In this document: in pieces, positions 53,064-61,789 of the stretch
How positions within the stretch are numbered: position 1 is the first letter of the stretch
Layout of the letters: every line of letters begins with the position of its first letter
Origin: Ensifer sp. PDNC004
GTDB lineage: Bacteria; Pseudomonadota; Alphaproteobacteria; Rhizobiales; Rhizobiaceae
Direction of reading: 5' to 3'
Length of the DNA: 64,000 bases
NCBI RefSeq assembly: GCF_016919405.1
Contig: NZ_CP070354.1
Span: 769,711-833,710 of the forward strand
The notes under the pieces: generated by a model
Told to the model about the DNA's origin: nothing
Seen by the model: only the letters and a program-made list of their open reading frames with translations
Database searches by the model: none
Program-made: the position numbers and the translations under genes

Positions 53064-53615
53064 ATGAGCGACACGTTTCTCTACACCACGCCCCTCGATC
53101 CCCGCGCCAAGCCGCTCATCGACGAGCTGATCGTCGAATATGACAGCCGCTATGGCAATTATTTCAGCGAGGAGGGGGCCGCGGCCGAGATGAACCGCTA
53201 TCCGGCGGAAGCCTTCGCCTCGCCGTCCGGCAATTTCGTGCTTCTGATGCGCAACGGCGAAGCCATCGGCGGCGGCGCCTTCAAGGCCTATGACGAGCAG
53301 ACCGCCGAGTTCAAGCGCATCTGGACCCGTTCCGACCTCAGGCGTCAGGGTCTGGCGCGCAAGGTGCTGTTCGAACTCGAAGCGCAGGCTGCGCGTCAAG
53401 GCTATTCGCGCGTCTATCTAACGACCGGCTTCCGCCAGCCGGAGGCGGTCGGGCTCTATCTCGCCAACGGATACACAGCACTCTTCGATGTCGAGGCCGA
53501 TCCGGAGATCTACAAGACGCTACCCTTCGAGAAAAATATCTCCCACCTGGTAGCCACGCTGGCGTTTCTGGCCGACGTGCCGCCGCCACAGCCCAAGGCG
53601 GCAAGCCATCCCTGA
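53064..53615 (+). CDS. GNAT-family N-acetyltransferase
   Basis: A 183-residue acetyltransferase. Acetyl-CoA motif RSDLRRQGLARKVLFELEAQ (R-R-x-G-x-A) and the GLYLANGYTALFDVEA end strand are present; LDPRAKPLIDELIVEYDSRY opens the protein. ATG 53064 is preferred from family length; GTG 53037, which overlaps the M20 stop as GTGA, or ATG 53052 are alternatives. Proposed to acetylate the amino group of the imported amino acid, opposed by the M20 deacylase after oxidation. Confidence 0.88.
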   Translation: MSDTFLYTTPLDPRAKPLIDELIVEYDSRYGNYFSEEGAAAEMNRYPAEAFASPSGNFVLLMRNGEAIGGGAFKAYDEQTAEFKRIWTRSDLRRQGLARKVLFELEAQAARQGYSRVYLTTGFRQPEAVGLYLANGYTALFDVEADPEIYKTLPFEKNISHLVATLAFLADVPPPQPKAASHP

Positions 53616-53677
53616 TGCCGACCGATCGTGCCGTCTGCTGCGCCGGCCGCCAACCGATTTCTGAGAGAGGATCCACC

Positions 53678-55453
53678 ATGGCAGTTTTGAGCGATCTTGC
53701 CGGCGCGCCCGGTGTCAGCCGGACGAGCGAGCCGAACCCGGGCTATTCCCATTACCGCATCGTACCGGCGCGCCATCCCGCCCGCGCGCTCGGCACGCTG
53801 TTTGCAGCGCTCGCCATTTCGGGCGTGCTCTATTCGGTGCTGACCAATCCGCGCTGGGGTTGGCCGGTCTTTGCCGAATGGTTCTTCGCCGAGCCGGTGC
53901 TGGCGGGCCTTGGCCGCACCCTGCTTCTGACGGCGCTTGCGACCGTCTCCGGCTCGTTGCTCGGGACCGCCCTTGCGCTTGCCCGTGTATCCAGGTCGCC
54001 GCTGCTTGCCGGCCTGTCCTTCGGCTACATCTGGCTGCTGCGCTCGATCCCGCTGATCGTGCTTTTGCTGGTGCTCAACAATCTCGGCTACCTCTACGAG
54101 ACCATCGCGATCGGCGTGCCCTTCACCGACACGGTCTGGCTGAACTATCCGACGACACAGCTCCTGACGCCCTTCGCTGCGGCCTTCCTTGGGCTCACAC
54201 TCAACCAGTCGGCCTTTTTCGCGGAGATCGTGCGCGGCGGCATTCTCGCCGTAGACCAGGGCCAGCACGAGGCGGCCGCAGCCCTTGGTCTGCCGCGTCG
54301 GCGCCAGGCGTTCCGTATCGTGCTGCCGCAGGCCATGCGCTCGATCCTGCCGACCGGTTTCAACGAGATCATCGGTCTCGCCAAGGGCACCTCGATGGTC
54401 TACGTGCTGGCGCTGCCTGAGCTGTTCTACACGGTGCAGGTCATCTATCGCCGCAATCTCGAGGTCATTCCGCTCCTGATGGTGGCGACCGTCTGGTACC
54501 TGGTGATCATGACCGGGCTCTCGATCGCCCAGCATTACATCGAGCGCTATTATTCGCGCGGCGCGGTGCGCAATCCGGCGCCGCTGCCATTCCAGGCGCT
54601 TGTTGCACGCTTCCGTCAGCCGCTGCCGGAGGTCGTCCGCCCGGCCGCCGCAAGCGCAAAGGTCGGCTTCGGCGATGCCCAGGCGCTTCGCGCCGGCGGC
54701 GCGGTGCATGTGCACGGGATCTCGAAGAGCTTCGGGTCGCTGAAGGTCCTAGACCGGGTCGAACTGAATTTGCCGGCGGGCAGCGTCACGGCGATCCTCG
54801 GACCGTCCGGCTCAGGCAAATCCACGTTGCTCAGGGCCATCAACCATCTGGAGCGCGTCGATGACGGCTTCATCGCGATCGACGGCGACCTCGTCGGCTA
54901 CAGCCGGAAGGGCGACACGCTCTATGAACTCAAGGAAAAAGACATCCTGAAACGGCGCGCCGATATCGGCATGGTGTTCCAGAACTTCAACCTCTTCCCC
55001 CATCTGACCGTGCTCGAAAACCTGATCGAGGCGCCCATTCACGCGCGCGGCCTTGAGCGCGCGGAGGCGGTGCGCCTTGCCCAGGAACTGCTCGCCCGCA
55101 TCGGCCTCAGCGACAAGGTCGACGCCTATCCGCGCCAGCTCTCGGGTGGGCAGCAGCAACGCGTCGCGATCGCCCGCGCGCTGGCGCTGCGCCCGAAGGT
55201 GCTGCTGTTCGACGAGCCGACCTCGGCGCTCGACCCGGAACTCGTCGGCGAAGTGCTCGATGTTATCAAGGAGCTTGCGCTCACCGGCACGACGCTTGTG
55301 ATCGTCACCCACGAAACCGGCTTTGCCCGAGAGGTTGCCGATACGGTCGTCTTCATGGAGGCGGGCCGCGTGTTGGAGGCAGGCCCCCCGGCCCAGGTCT
55401 TTACCGAGGCGAAGCATCCACGCACCCGCGAATTTTTGGCGCGCGTTCTCTAA
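53678..55453 (+). CDS. amino-acid ABC transporter, fused permease and ATPase
   Basis: A 591-residue protein. Residues about 40-310: HisM/His-Glu-Gln permease with about five or six helices (GLGRTLLLTALATVSGSLLG, EAAAALGLPRRRQAFRIVLP EAA loop). Residues about 345-591: ATPase with ILGPSGSGKSTLLRAINHLE, MVFQNFNLFPHLTVLENL, LSGGQQQRVAIARALA, VLLFDEPTSALDPEL and VTHETGFAREVA. Such fusions occur in polar amino-acid uptake systems of rhizobia. ATG 53678 follows AGAGAGGA. Works with the binding proteins encoded next. Confidence 0.93.
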   Translation: MAVLSDLAGAPGVSRTSEPNPGYSHYRIVPARHPARALGTLFAALAISGVLYSVLTNPRWGWPVFAEWFFAEPVLAGLGRTLLLTALATVSGSLLGTALALARVSRSPLLAGLSFGYIWLLRSIPLIVLLLVLNNLGYLYETIAIGVPFTDTVWLNYPTTQLLTPFAAAFLGLTLNQSAFFAEIVRGGILAVDQGQHEAAAALGLPRRRQAFRIVLPQAMRSILPTGFNEIIGLAKGTSMVYVLALPELFYTVQVIYRRNLEVIPLLMVATVWYLVIMTGLSIAQHYIERYYSRGAVRNPAPLPFQALVARFRQPLPEVVRPAAASAKVGFGDAQALRAGGAVHVHGISKSFGSLKVLDRVELNLPAGSVTAILGPSGSGKSTLLRAINHLERVDDGFIAIDGDLVGYSRKGDTLYELKEKDILKRRADIGMVFQNFNLFPHLTVLENLIEAPIHARGLERAEAVRLAQELLARIGLSDKVDAYPRQLSGGQQQRVAIARALALRPKVLLFDEPTSALDPELVGEVLDVIKELALTGTTLVIVTHETGFAREVADTVVFMEAGRVLEAGPPAQVFTEAKHPRTREFLARVL

Positions 55454-55527
55454 CAAAGCTTCCCGTCCACGTCCCGATGGCGGAGCTTTGCCACCGTCGG
55501 CAATCAGAGATTGAAAAGGAGACTGAT

Positions 55528-56472
55528 ATGACTATTCTCAACACTGCAAAGTTGCTTCTGGCCGGCGCCGTCACGGCGCTGACCCTCGGACTTGGCTCCG
55601 TCCACGCCGAGGAGAAATTCGACCTCAGCCCCGACACATCGAACCGCGTGCGCGCGGAAAAGAACGACGCGGCGATCAAGGCGATCGCTGCCGACTTCAA
55701 GTTCTTCAATCCGGGCAAGTTTACCGTCGCCATCAATCCCTGGGATCCGCCGATTGCGACCTACGCCTCGGATTCGAAGACCGTGGTCGGCGCCGACCCC
55801 GATGTTGCGTCGTTGCTGGCCGACAGCTTCGGGCTCGAGCTCGAACTTGTGCCCGTCGCCTGGGCCGATTGGCCGCTCGGCGTTGCCTCAGGCAAATATG
55901 ACGCGGTCATCAGCAACGTCACGGTCACCGAGGAGCGCAAGGAGAAGTTCGATTTCTCCACCTACCGCAAGGACGTGCTGGGCTTCTTCGTCAAGTCCGA
56001 CAGCAAGATCGAGGCGATCAAGGAACCAAAGGACGTCGCCGGGTTGAAGGTGATCACCGGTGCCGGCACCAACCAGGAAAAGATCATTCTCGAATGGGAC
56101 CGGCAGAACGTCGCCGCCGGGCTGAAGCCGATCGAGGTGCAGTATTACGACGACCGCGCCGCCGGCGACCTCGCCTTGCAGTCGGGCCGCGCGGACGTCG
56201 AGTTCAACCCGAATGCGACCCGCGCCTATGCCGCATCGATCAAGAACAACACCAAGGTGGTCGGCATCGTCAGCGGCGGCTGGCCGCTAACCGCCGAGAT
56301 CGCCGTCACCAGCCGCAAGGGCGGTGGCCTGGCCGATGCCGTCACCATCGCACTCAACGACCTGATCAAGAACGGCAAATACGGTGAAGTGCTGAAGCGT
56401 TGGAGCCTCGGCGCGGAAGCCGTCGATGCTGCTCAGACCAACCCGCCCGGCCTCCCGAAGAGCGGTTCCTGA
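55528..56472 (+). CDS. amino-acid ABC transporter substrate-binding protein 1
   Basis: A 314-residue periplasmic protein (SBP_bac_3). Signal peptide to about VHA-EEK (residue 27). After it: PGKFTVAINPWDPPIATYAS, VGADPDVASLLADSFGLELE, GKYDAVISNVTVTEERKEKF and GAGTNQEKIILEW. ATG 55528 follows AAAAGGAG. It is about 60% like the next gene by eye, so the two arose by tandem duplication. The TNPPGLPK end is shared. Confidence 0.93.
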   Translation: MTILNTAKLLLAGAVTALTLGLGSVHAEEKFDLSPDTSNRVRAEKNDAAIKAIAADFKFFNPGKFTVAINPWDPPIATYASDSKTVVGADPDVASLLADSFGLELELVPVAWADWPLGVASGKYDAVISNVTVTEERKEKFDFSTYRKDVLGFFVKSDSKIEAIKEPKDVAGLKVITGAGTNQEKIILEWDRQNVAAGLKPIEVQYYDDRAAGDLALQSGRADVEFNPNATRAYAASIKNNTKVVGIVSGGWPLTAEIAVTSRKGGGLADAVTIALNDLIKNGKYGEVLKRWSLGAEAVDAAQTNPPGLPKSGS

Positions 56473-56539
56473 TCCTAGCCCAACGGATCGGCGGCGCCGC
56501 CGCCGGTCCGGTTTCTGCATTCATCCGGAGACCAAAAGC

Positions 56540-57475
56540 ATGATTGGCAAGTCCGCCTTTCGCATCCTTGTCGCCGCAGCAGCGGCAACCCTTCTACAGG
56601 TCGCTTCGGCGACGGCCGATGCCGGCTTCGATCTCAGCCCGGAACAGCCGGGGCGCATCCGGGCGGCCCGCAATGAGACGGCGGTTGCCGCCGTCCCGGC
56701 GGACTTCAAGTTCGTGACGCCGGGCAAGTTCACCGTGGGGGTCAGCCCCGGTGGGCCGCCGCTTGCCACTTACGCCACCGATGCGCGTACGGTCATCGGC
56801 GCCGATCCGGAATATGCCGGCGCCATCGCCAACAGCTTGGGATTGGAACTCGAGCTCGTGCCGACCGCCTGGATCGACTGGCCACTTGGGTTGACGTCGG
56901 GCAAGTACGACGCGGTCATCTCCAATGTCGGCGTCACGGAACAGCGCAAGGAGAAGTTCGATTTCTCGACCTATCGCCAGGGGCTGCACGGCTTCTTCGT
57001 CAAGGCGGATAGCGGGATTGCGGTGATCAAGGAACCGAAGGATGCGGCGGGCCTCAGGATCATCGTCGGCGCCGGCACCAATCAGGAGCGCATCCTGCTC
57101 AAATGGAGCGAGGAGAATGTCGCTGCGGGTCTGAGACCGCTGGAGCTGCAATATTACGACGACGAGGCGACGAGCCTGGTGGCGCTCTCATCCGGTCGCG
57201 CCGACGTCATCGTCCAGCCGCATGCGCAGCTCGTCTTCATCGCCGCACGTGACAAGAACATCAAGCGGGTCGGGACCTTGAGCGCCGGCTGGCCCGAGCG
57301 CTCGGACGTGGCGATCACCACCCGCAAGGGGAGCGGCCTTGCCAATGCGCTGACGATCGCCACCAACGGCCTCATCGAAAGCGGCACCTATGCCAAGGTG
57401 CTCGCGCGTTGGCACCTGCAGGAGGAGGCGCTGCCGAAATCCGAGACCAATCCGCCCGGCCTTCCGAAGTTCTAA
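56540..57475 (+). CDS. amino-acid ABC transporter substrate-binding protein 2
   Basis: A 311-residue paralogue of the preceding binding protein. Signal peptide to about ATA-DAGF (residue 27). Shared blocks: FDLSPEQPGRIRAARNET, PGKFTVGVSPGGPPLATYAT, GKYDAVISNVGVTEQRKEKF, GAGTNQERILLKW and TNPPGLPKF. Differences cluster in pocket regions (INPWDPP versus VSPGGPP; EFNPNATRAYA versus IVQPHAQLVFIA), so ligand choice probably differs. It shares one permease-ATPase with its twin. Confidence 0.93.
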   Translation: MIGKSAFRILVAAAAATLLQVASATADAGFDLSPEQPGRIRAARNETAVAAVPADFKFVTPGKFTVGVSPGGPPLATYATDARTVIGADPEYAGAIANSLGLELELVPTAWIDWPLGLTSGKYDAVISNVGVTEQRKEKFDFSTYRQGLHGFFVKADSGIAVIKEPKDAAGLRIIVGAGTNQERILLKWSEENVAAGLRPLELQYYDDEATSLVALSSGRADVIVQPHAQLVFIAARDKNIKRVGTLSAGWPERSDVAITTRKGSGLANALTIATNGLIESGTYAKVLARWHLQEEALPKSETNPPGLPKF

Positions 57476-57486
57476 GGAGAAATGGC

Positions 57487-58518
57487 GTGACGCGGAACAA
57501 GATATCGATCAGCCATATCGGCTTCCTCAGCCCCGGCAACTACCCCGTGGACGATCCGTTGGATGGACTCGAAAAGACCTTGGCACTCCTGGAATATGGC
57601 GAGGCGCTCGGGTTTGCGAGCGCTTGGGTCCGCCAGCGGCATCTGGAGCCCGGCATCTCCTCGGCCGCCGCCTTCCTCGCGGCCGCCACCCAGAGGACAA
57701 GTCGCATCGAGCTCGGTACAGCGGTCATTCCGATCGGTTACGAAAACCCCTATCGACTGGCGGAAGACCTTTCGACTGTCGACGTGCTGTCGCGCGGTCG
57801 CCTGAATGTCGGCCTGAGCGCCGGCAAGCCGCCGCATCTCGATCTTATCGGGCCTCTCGCCTTTGACGGCGACTGGTCGGCCTACGACTTTTCGCACCAG
57901 CGGGTACTGCGCTTTCAGGAAAACCTACGTAGCGGCTCGCTGGGCGACGACGACACGCTGATCAAGACGCCCTTTGGCGTGAAACGCCCGCGGCTGCAGC
58001 CGCATGCTAAGGGGCTCGCCGATCGGCTGTGGTATGGCGGCGGGTCGCTGCGTTCGGCCGCCTGGGCCGGAAGCCACGGCTTCAATCTGTTGATCGGCAA
58101 CGTCACGACCGGCGAGGAGACGGACGCGTTTTTCGTGGCGCAGGCCCGCCAGCTTGCGCTCTATCGATCCTCGGGCGGCGAGGGCAGGCGCGTGGCGCTT
58201 GGCCGGGTCATCCTTCCCCTTGATAGTGCGGATCCAAGGACGCGCAAGCAGTATCTCGACTACGCGATCGGACGTACAGATCGAACTCTGGCGCCGCAGG
58301 GGGAACGACGAACGCTCTATGCCCGCGACCTCGTCGGTACCTCGCAGGAGATCCTGGAACGGTTGCATGCAGACCCGATTTTGCCGCATGTCCACGAACT
58401 GAGGCTCGAGCTTCCGTACGAATTCGAGGATGAGGATTACCGCCAGATTGTCCATGACTTTGTAACACATATCGCTCCGGAGCTCGGGTGGTCGCCTGCC
58501 GACCAAAGGGCGGCCTAG
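57487..58518 (+). CDS. LLM-class flavin-dependent oxidoreductase
   Basis: A 343-residue luciferase-like monooxygenase. KISISHIGFLSPGNYPVDDP, LEYGEALGFASAWVRQRHLE, SRIELGTAVIPIGYENPYRL and LSRGRLNVGLSAG give the fold. It is a third, distant LLM type in the same cluster. The start is GTG 57487 with AAGGAGA upstream, 11 nt after the second binding protein's stop. Substrate unknown. Confidence 0.9.
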   Translation: MTRNKISISHIGFLSPGNYPVDDPLDGLEKTLALLEYGEALGFASAWVRQRHLEPGISSAAAFLAAATQRTSRIELGTAVIPIGYENPYRLAEDLSTVDVLSRGRLNVGLSAGKPPHLDLIGPLAFDGDWSAYDFSHQRVLRFQENLRSGSLGDDDTLIKTPFGVKRPRLQPHAKGLADRLWYGGGSLRSAAWAGSHGFNLLIGNVTTGEETDAFFVAQARQLALYRSSGGEGRRVALGRVILPLDSADPRTRKQYLDYAIGRTDRTLAPQGERRTLYARDLVGTSQEILERLHADPILPHVHELRLELPYEFEDEDYRQIVHDFVTHIAPELGWSPADQRAA

Positions 58519-58524
58519 AGAACA

Positions 58525-59163
58525 ATGGCACCGAGCGCATCAAGCCTTGCAAGCAGGACAATCAAAGTGACAAAGACAATCGATTACTTCTTCTCGATCG
58601 GCTCGCCGTGGTCCCATATTGGTTTCGATGGCCTGGTCGACCTTGCGACCCGTCATGGTGCTGAGATCAGGCCCTATTTGACCACTGTTGTCGAAGAAAA
58701 CGGGGGCATCTTCTCGCGAAATCGGCCGGATGCACGCCGTGCCTATGGCGCACGAGACCTCAAACGCTGGGCCGGTGTGCGAGGGAAATCACTGCTTCTG
58801 GAAAACCGGCCGGCGCTCGGTGATCCGACGCCAGCATCACTGATCGTGATCGCCGCTTTTCTCGATGAGAAGGACTGGACCGGCCTCACGAGCGCCTTGC
58901 AGCATGCGTTTTGGGCTGAGGCCAAGGATATCGGCAATCCAAATGTCCGTGGCGCGATTGCGCACGAAACGGGGCTCGACGGTGCGGCGCTGGTTCGGCG
59001 CGAAACGGATGATGACGTCAAGGCGAAATGGGGGAAAGATCGCGAACATGCCTTAGCGAGCGGCGTTTTTGGTTTCCCGACCTATCGCTATGACGGTGAA
59101 CTCTATTGGGGACAGGACAATTTGCCGTTCCTGGAGCGCCACCTGGCCGGTGATCGGCCATAG
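58525..59163 (+). CDS. kappa-GST/2-hydroxychromene-2-carboxylate isomerase-like (DsbA-fold) protein
   Basis: A 212-residue thioredoxin-fold protein. YFFSIGSPWSHIGFDGLVDL near the start has S-P-W-S in place of a CxxC, as in HCCA isomerases and kappa-class GSTs that use Ser with glutathione. ASGVFGFPTYRYDGELYWGQ is the closing thioredoxin-fold signature with cis-Pro. Start may be ATG 58525 or GTG 58567; neither has a strong site. In the cluster it may use glutathione or act on a thiol product. Confidence 0.85.
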   Translation: MAPSASSLASRTIKVTKTIDYFFSIGSPWSHIGFDGLVDLATRHGAEIRPYLTTVVEENGGIFSRNRPDARRAYGARDLKRWAGVRGKSLLLENRPALGDPTPASLIVIAAFLDEKDWTGLTSALQHAFWAEAKDIGNPNVRGAIAHETGLDGAALVRRETDDDVKAKWGKDREHALASGVFGFPTYRYDGELYWGQDNLPFLERHLAGDRP

Positions 59164-59202
59164 TTCGTAAGCGATCCTCTGTCCTCAAATGAGAATGCGA
59201 CC

Positions 59203-60393
59203 ATGAATGACAAAGCAAACCTCACCGTCGAACCGGGTCCACAAACACAGCTGATCAAGGCGGGATATGATCCCGACAGCCAGCGCGGCTTTATCAATCC
59301 CCCTGTCGTTCACGGAACGACAGTGCTCTTTCCCGATGCGCGGACGATGGAAACGCACGGGCAGAAATATACCTACGGGACGCGCGGGACGCCGACCACG
59401 GATGCACTTTGCGACGCAATCAATGAACTGGAGGGCGCAGCCGGCACGATCCTTGTGCCCTCCGGACTTGCGGCGGTCACAGTGCCATTGCTTGCCTATC
59501 TCGCTCCCGGCGACCACGCGCTGATCGTCGATTCCGTCTATGGCAATGTCCGCCAGTTCTGCGACGTCATGTTGGCGCGCCTTGGCATCGAAGTGGAGTA
59601 TTATGCCCCCTCGCTCGGGGCCGAAATCGAGACCCTCTTCAAGCCGAATACGCGGCTCGTGCACACCGAGTCACCCGGTTCCAACACGTTCGAGATCCAG
59701 GATATTCCCGCGATCGCCGCGGTTGCCCACAGTCGTGGTGCAATCGTGATGATGGACAACACCTGGGCGACGCCGCTCTATTTCAGGCCACTGGACTTCG
59801 GCGTTGATATTTCCATCCAGGCGTCCACCAAATATCCGGCCGGCCACGCGGATATCCTGTTCGGAACAGTTTCTGCGAACGTTGAGCATTGGCCGCGGTT
59901 GAAGGAAGCGAACGGGTTGCTGGGCCTTTGCGCTGCACCTGATGATGCCTACCAGGTACTTCGCGGCCTGCGGACACTTGGAATCCGGCTTGAGCGCCAT
60001 CAGAAAAGCGCGCTTGAGATCGCCACGTGGCTTGAAGGTCGCGACGACGTCGAACGTGTGCTGCACCCCGCGCTGCAGACTTTCCCGGGGCATGACATCT
60101 GGAAGCGCGATTTCAAGGGGGCCACCGGTGTCTTCTCGTTTGTCCTTCGTGTCGAGCATGAGGATCAGTTCAAGACGAAAGCACAGGCCTTTTTGGACGC
60201 GTTATCCATATTCGGCTTGGGCTATTCCTGGGGCGGATTTGCCTCGCTCGCACTTCATGTCAATCTTGACGAACGCAAGGTGACGCCCATACCGACCGAA
60301 GGGCCCGTCCTGCGCCTGCAAGTAGGATTGGAAGATGTAAACGACCTCAAAGCGGATCTGGAGCGAGCGTTTTCTGCCGCTCGCGCAGCCTAG
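59203..60393 (+). CDS. metC: cystathionine beta-lyase (C-S lyase)
   Basis: A 396-residue PLP enzyme of the Cys/Met metabolism family. PPVVHGTTVLFPDARTMETH, YTYGTRGTPTTDAL (phosphate-binding Tyr/Arg), ESPGSNTFEIQDI, MMDNTWATPLYF and the PLP Lys about 210 in IQASTKYPAGHADI are present; FGLGYSWGGFASL is typical of beta-lyases. It splits C-S bonds of cystathionine or related thioethers to thiol, pyruvate and ammonia. It ends the cluster; its stop codon TAG lies at the left edge of the IS5 element, and the codon is kept because the target CTAG is shared. Confidence 0.92.
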   Translation: MNDKANLTVEPGPQTQLIKAGYDPDSQRGFINPPVVHGTTVLFPDARTMETHGQKYTYGTRGTPTTDALCDAINELEGAAGTILVPSGLAAVTVPLLAYLAPGDHALIVDSVYGNVRQFCDVMLARLGIEVEYYAPSLGAEIETLFKPNTRLVHTESPGSNTFEIQDIPAIAAVAHSRGAIVMMDNTWATPLYFRPLDFGVDISIQASTKYPAGHADILFGTVSANVEHWPRLKEANGLLGLCAAPDDAYQVLRGLRTLGIRLERHQKSALEIATWLEGRDDVERVLHPALQTFPGHDIWKRDFKGATGVFSFVLRVEHEDQFKTKAQAFLDALSIFGLGYSWGGFASLALHVNLDERKVTPIPTEGPVLRLQVGLEDVNDLKADLERAFSAARAA

Positions 60394-60402
60394 GCCGTCG
60401 AC

Positions 60403-60819
60403 TCATAAACTTTGACACCAAATTCTCGTGGCGACGAGTTTTACAGCGGCGAGGTAGTTTTCGGGGCGCTTGTCGTATCGGGTTGCGATGCCACGGAACT
60501 GTTTGATCCTATTGAAGAAACGCTTTACGAGGTTGCGCTGCCGGTAAACCCACTGCGAGAAGACGAAGGTGCCCTTGCGGTTTGTCTTCGGCGGGATGTT
60601 GGCCCAAGCCTTTCGTTCGGCAGCCTTGGCCCGAATGGCGTTGGTATCATAGCCCTTGTCGGCCAACAGGATATTTCCCTCATCGAGCTCGTCCGTCAGC
60701 GCGTCAGCCGCGGTGCAGTCGGCGACTTGGCCGCCGGTCAGACGGAGGGAAACGGGACGCCCTTCCACGTCGACGAGCGCGTGGATTTTGCTTGTAAGCC
60801 CGCCGCGGGAACGTCCCAT
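60403..60819 (-). CDS. IS5-family transposase, frame B (DDE C-terminal part)
   Basis: MGRSRGGLTSKIHALVDVEG opens this frame, then LLADKGYDTNAIRAKA with the second catalytic Asp, and RQRNLVKRFFNRIKQFRGIA with the Y/R-x2-E-type end motif region (catalytic Glu replaced in pattern by the N-x2-KRFFNR stretch common to this group). It is made as a fusion with frame A by a -1 shift at A6G (60846-60840). Confidence 0.88.
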   Translation of the reverse strand: MGRSRGGLTSKIHALVDVEGRPVSLRLTGGQVADCTAADALTDELDEGNILLADKGYDTNAIRAKAAERKAWANIPPKTNRKGTFVFSQWVYRQRNLVKRFFNRIKQFRGIATRYDKRPENYLAAVKLVATRIWCQSL

Positions 60820-61166
60820 GCCTCCATCGTCTCCATCCCCTTTTTTCCCGTGGCCGCATGCTGGTGAACACGGACACAGGTCGAGTCGATCATGACGATA
60901 TCGCCATCGTAAGCCTCGGAAACCGCCTCAAGAAGCTTGTCCCAGACACCGGCCTTCCGCCAACGGACGAAGCGGTTGTAGCAGGTGGTCGGCGGACCGT
61001 AGCGCTCCGGGATTTCCGCCCAAGGTGAACCAGTCCGGAGCCGCCAAAGGATGCCATTCAGCACCCGCCGGTCATCGACCCGAGGAACGCCGCGGGGTTT
61101 GTTGGGCAACAGTGGTGACAGGATCGACCATTCGTGATCGGTAAGTTCGTAGCGGCGACGCGTCAT
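60738..61166 (-). CDS. IS5-family transposase, frame A (N-terminal part)
   Basis: MTRRRYELTDHEWSILSPLL and GVPRVDDRRVLNGILWRLRT form the DUF4096-like N-terminal domain; GSPWAEIPERYGPPTTCYNR follows, and VMIDSTCVRVHQHAATGKKG holds the first catalytic Asp just before the slippery A6G. Alone it would end in non-native sequence after GKKG. ATG 61166 has GGGAGG upstream. Confidence 0.88.
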   Translation of the reverse strand: MTRRRYELTDHEWSILSPLLPNKPRGVPRVDDRRVLNGILWRLRTGSPWAEIPERYGPPTTCYNRFVRWRKAGVWDKLLEAVSEAYDGDIVMIDSTCVRVHQHAATGKKGMETMEAWDVPAAGLQAKSTRSSTWKGVPFPSV

Positions 61167-61231
61167 AGAGCCTCCCTTATCCGGAAGCCTTGAATCACGA
61201 CACGCGAAAAAAACCAAGCAATTTTATGGGT

Positions 61232-61594
61232 TTACGGCCCTAGGCGGGACGGATGGGTGTACCCGCTTGGTCCAAAATCTGCTTGAACGACGCATTGCTT
61301 TGTCGCGCCGTCAACGGAACCGATTTCGTTGAGCAGCGTCTCCTCGATCGCCGTCAAGACGGAGCTATTGCCGGACGCTTTTCGCTGATGCCAATCAGGA
61401 AGTGTTCCAAAAAAGTCGAACAAGAAGCAGAGCCCCTCACGCAACCGATCATTTTTCAACGTGTCGGTCAGGCTGTTTTCGGGCTCATGGCAAGAGGTGC
61501 CGCTCGATTGCCAAAGTCGAAAACCCGAAACGACGAGCGCTTCGTCGCTGGACAGATCGGAAAAGCCAAGCGGGATAAAATCGAAGTTTGCCAT
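61232..61594 (-). CDS. hypothetical protein, C-terminus altered by the IS
   Basis: A protein of about 120 residues starting MANFDFIPLGFSDLSSDEAL, soluble, with CHEPENSLTDTLKNDRLREG and FLFDFFGTLPDWHQ. No family recognised. Its reading ends eight bases inside the right end of the IS5 element, so the last two or three residues and the stop come from the IS. It was probably convergent with metC before the insertion. Confidence 0.5.
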   Translation of the reverse strand: MANFDFIPLGFSDLSSDEALVVSGFRLWQSSGTSCHEPENSLTDTLKNDRLREGLCFLFDFFGTLPDWHQRKASGNSSVLTAIEETLLNEIGSVDGATKQCVVQADFGPSGYTHPSRLGP

Positions 61595-61789
61595 CATCCA
61601 ATCCGATGCGCATTCAAGGCAACGTCTAGCCGATTAAACTTGAATACAAACCACCACTTTTTTACACGGTTGCGGTATCTTGTCAGCCGGCGTTGGTTGA
61701 CGTAGTCGAGGCGTATAATCACCTCAGCCAGCAAAGCTGTTCAACGAACGGCATTGGACGGCACATACCTCTAAACGTTGAGATAGCGA

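Larger units (their letters stand above)
60393..61239. mobile_element. complete IS5-family (IS427-group-like) insertion sequence
   Basis: An 847-bp element with imperfect terminal inverted repeats: left GGCCGTCGACTCATAAA (60393-60409), right inner-to-outer complement GGCCGTAAACCCATAAA (61239-61223), 14 of 17 matching. A CTA direct repeat flanks it (60390-60392 and 61240-61242), as expected for insertion at CTAG-like targets. It encodes a two-frame transposase on the minus strand. Both ends and both frames appear intact, so it may be active. Confidence 0.9.

Noticed and set aside
53510..54715. 401-codon minus-strand frame
   Set aside because: Antisense to the acetyltransferase and ABC permease genes.
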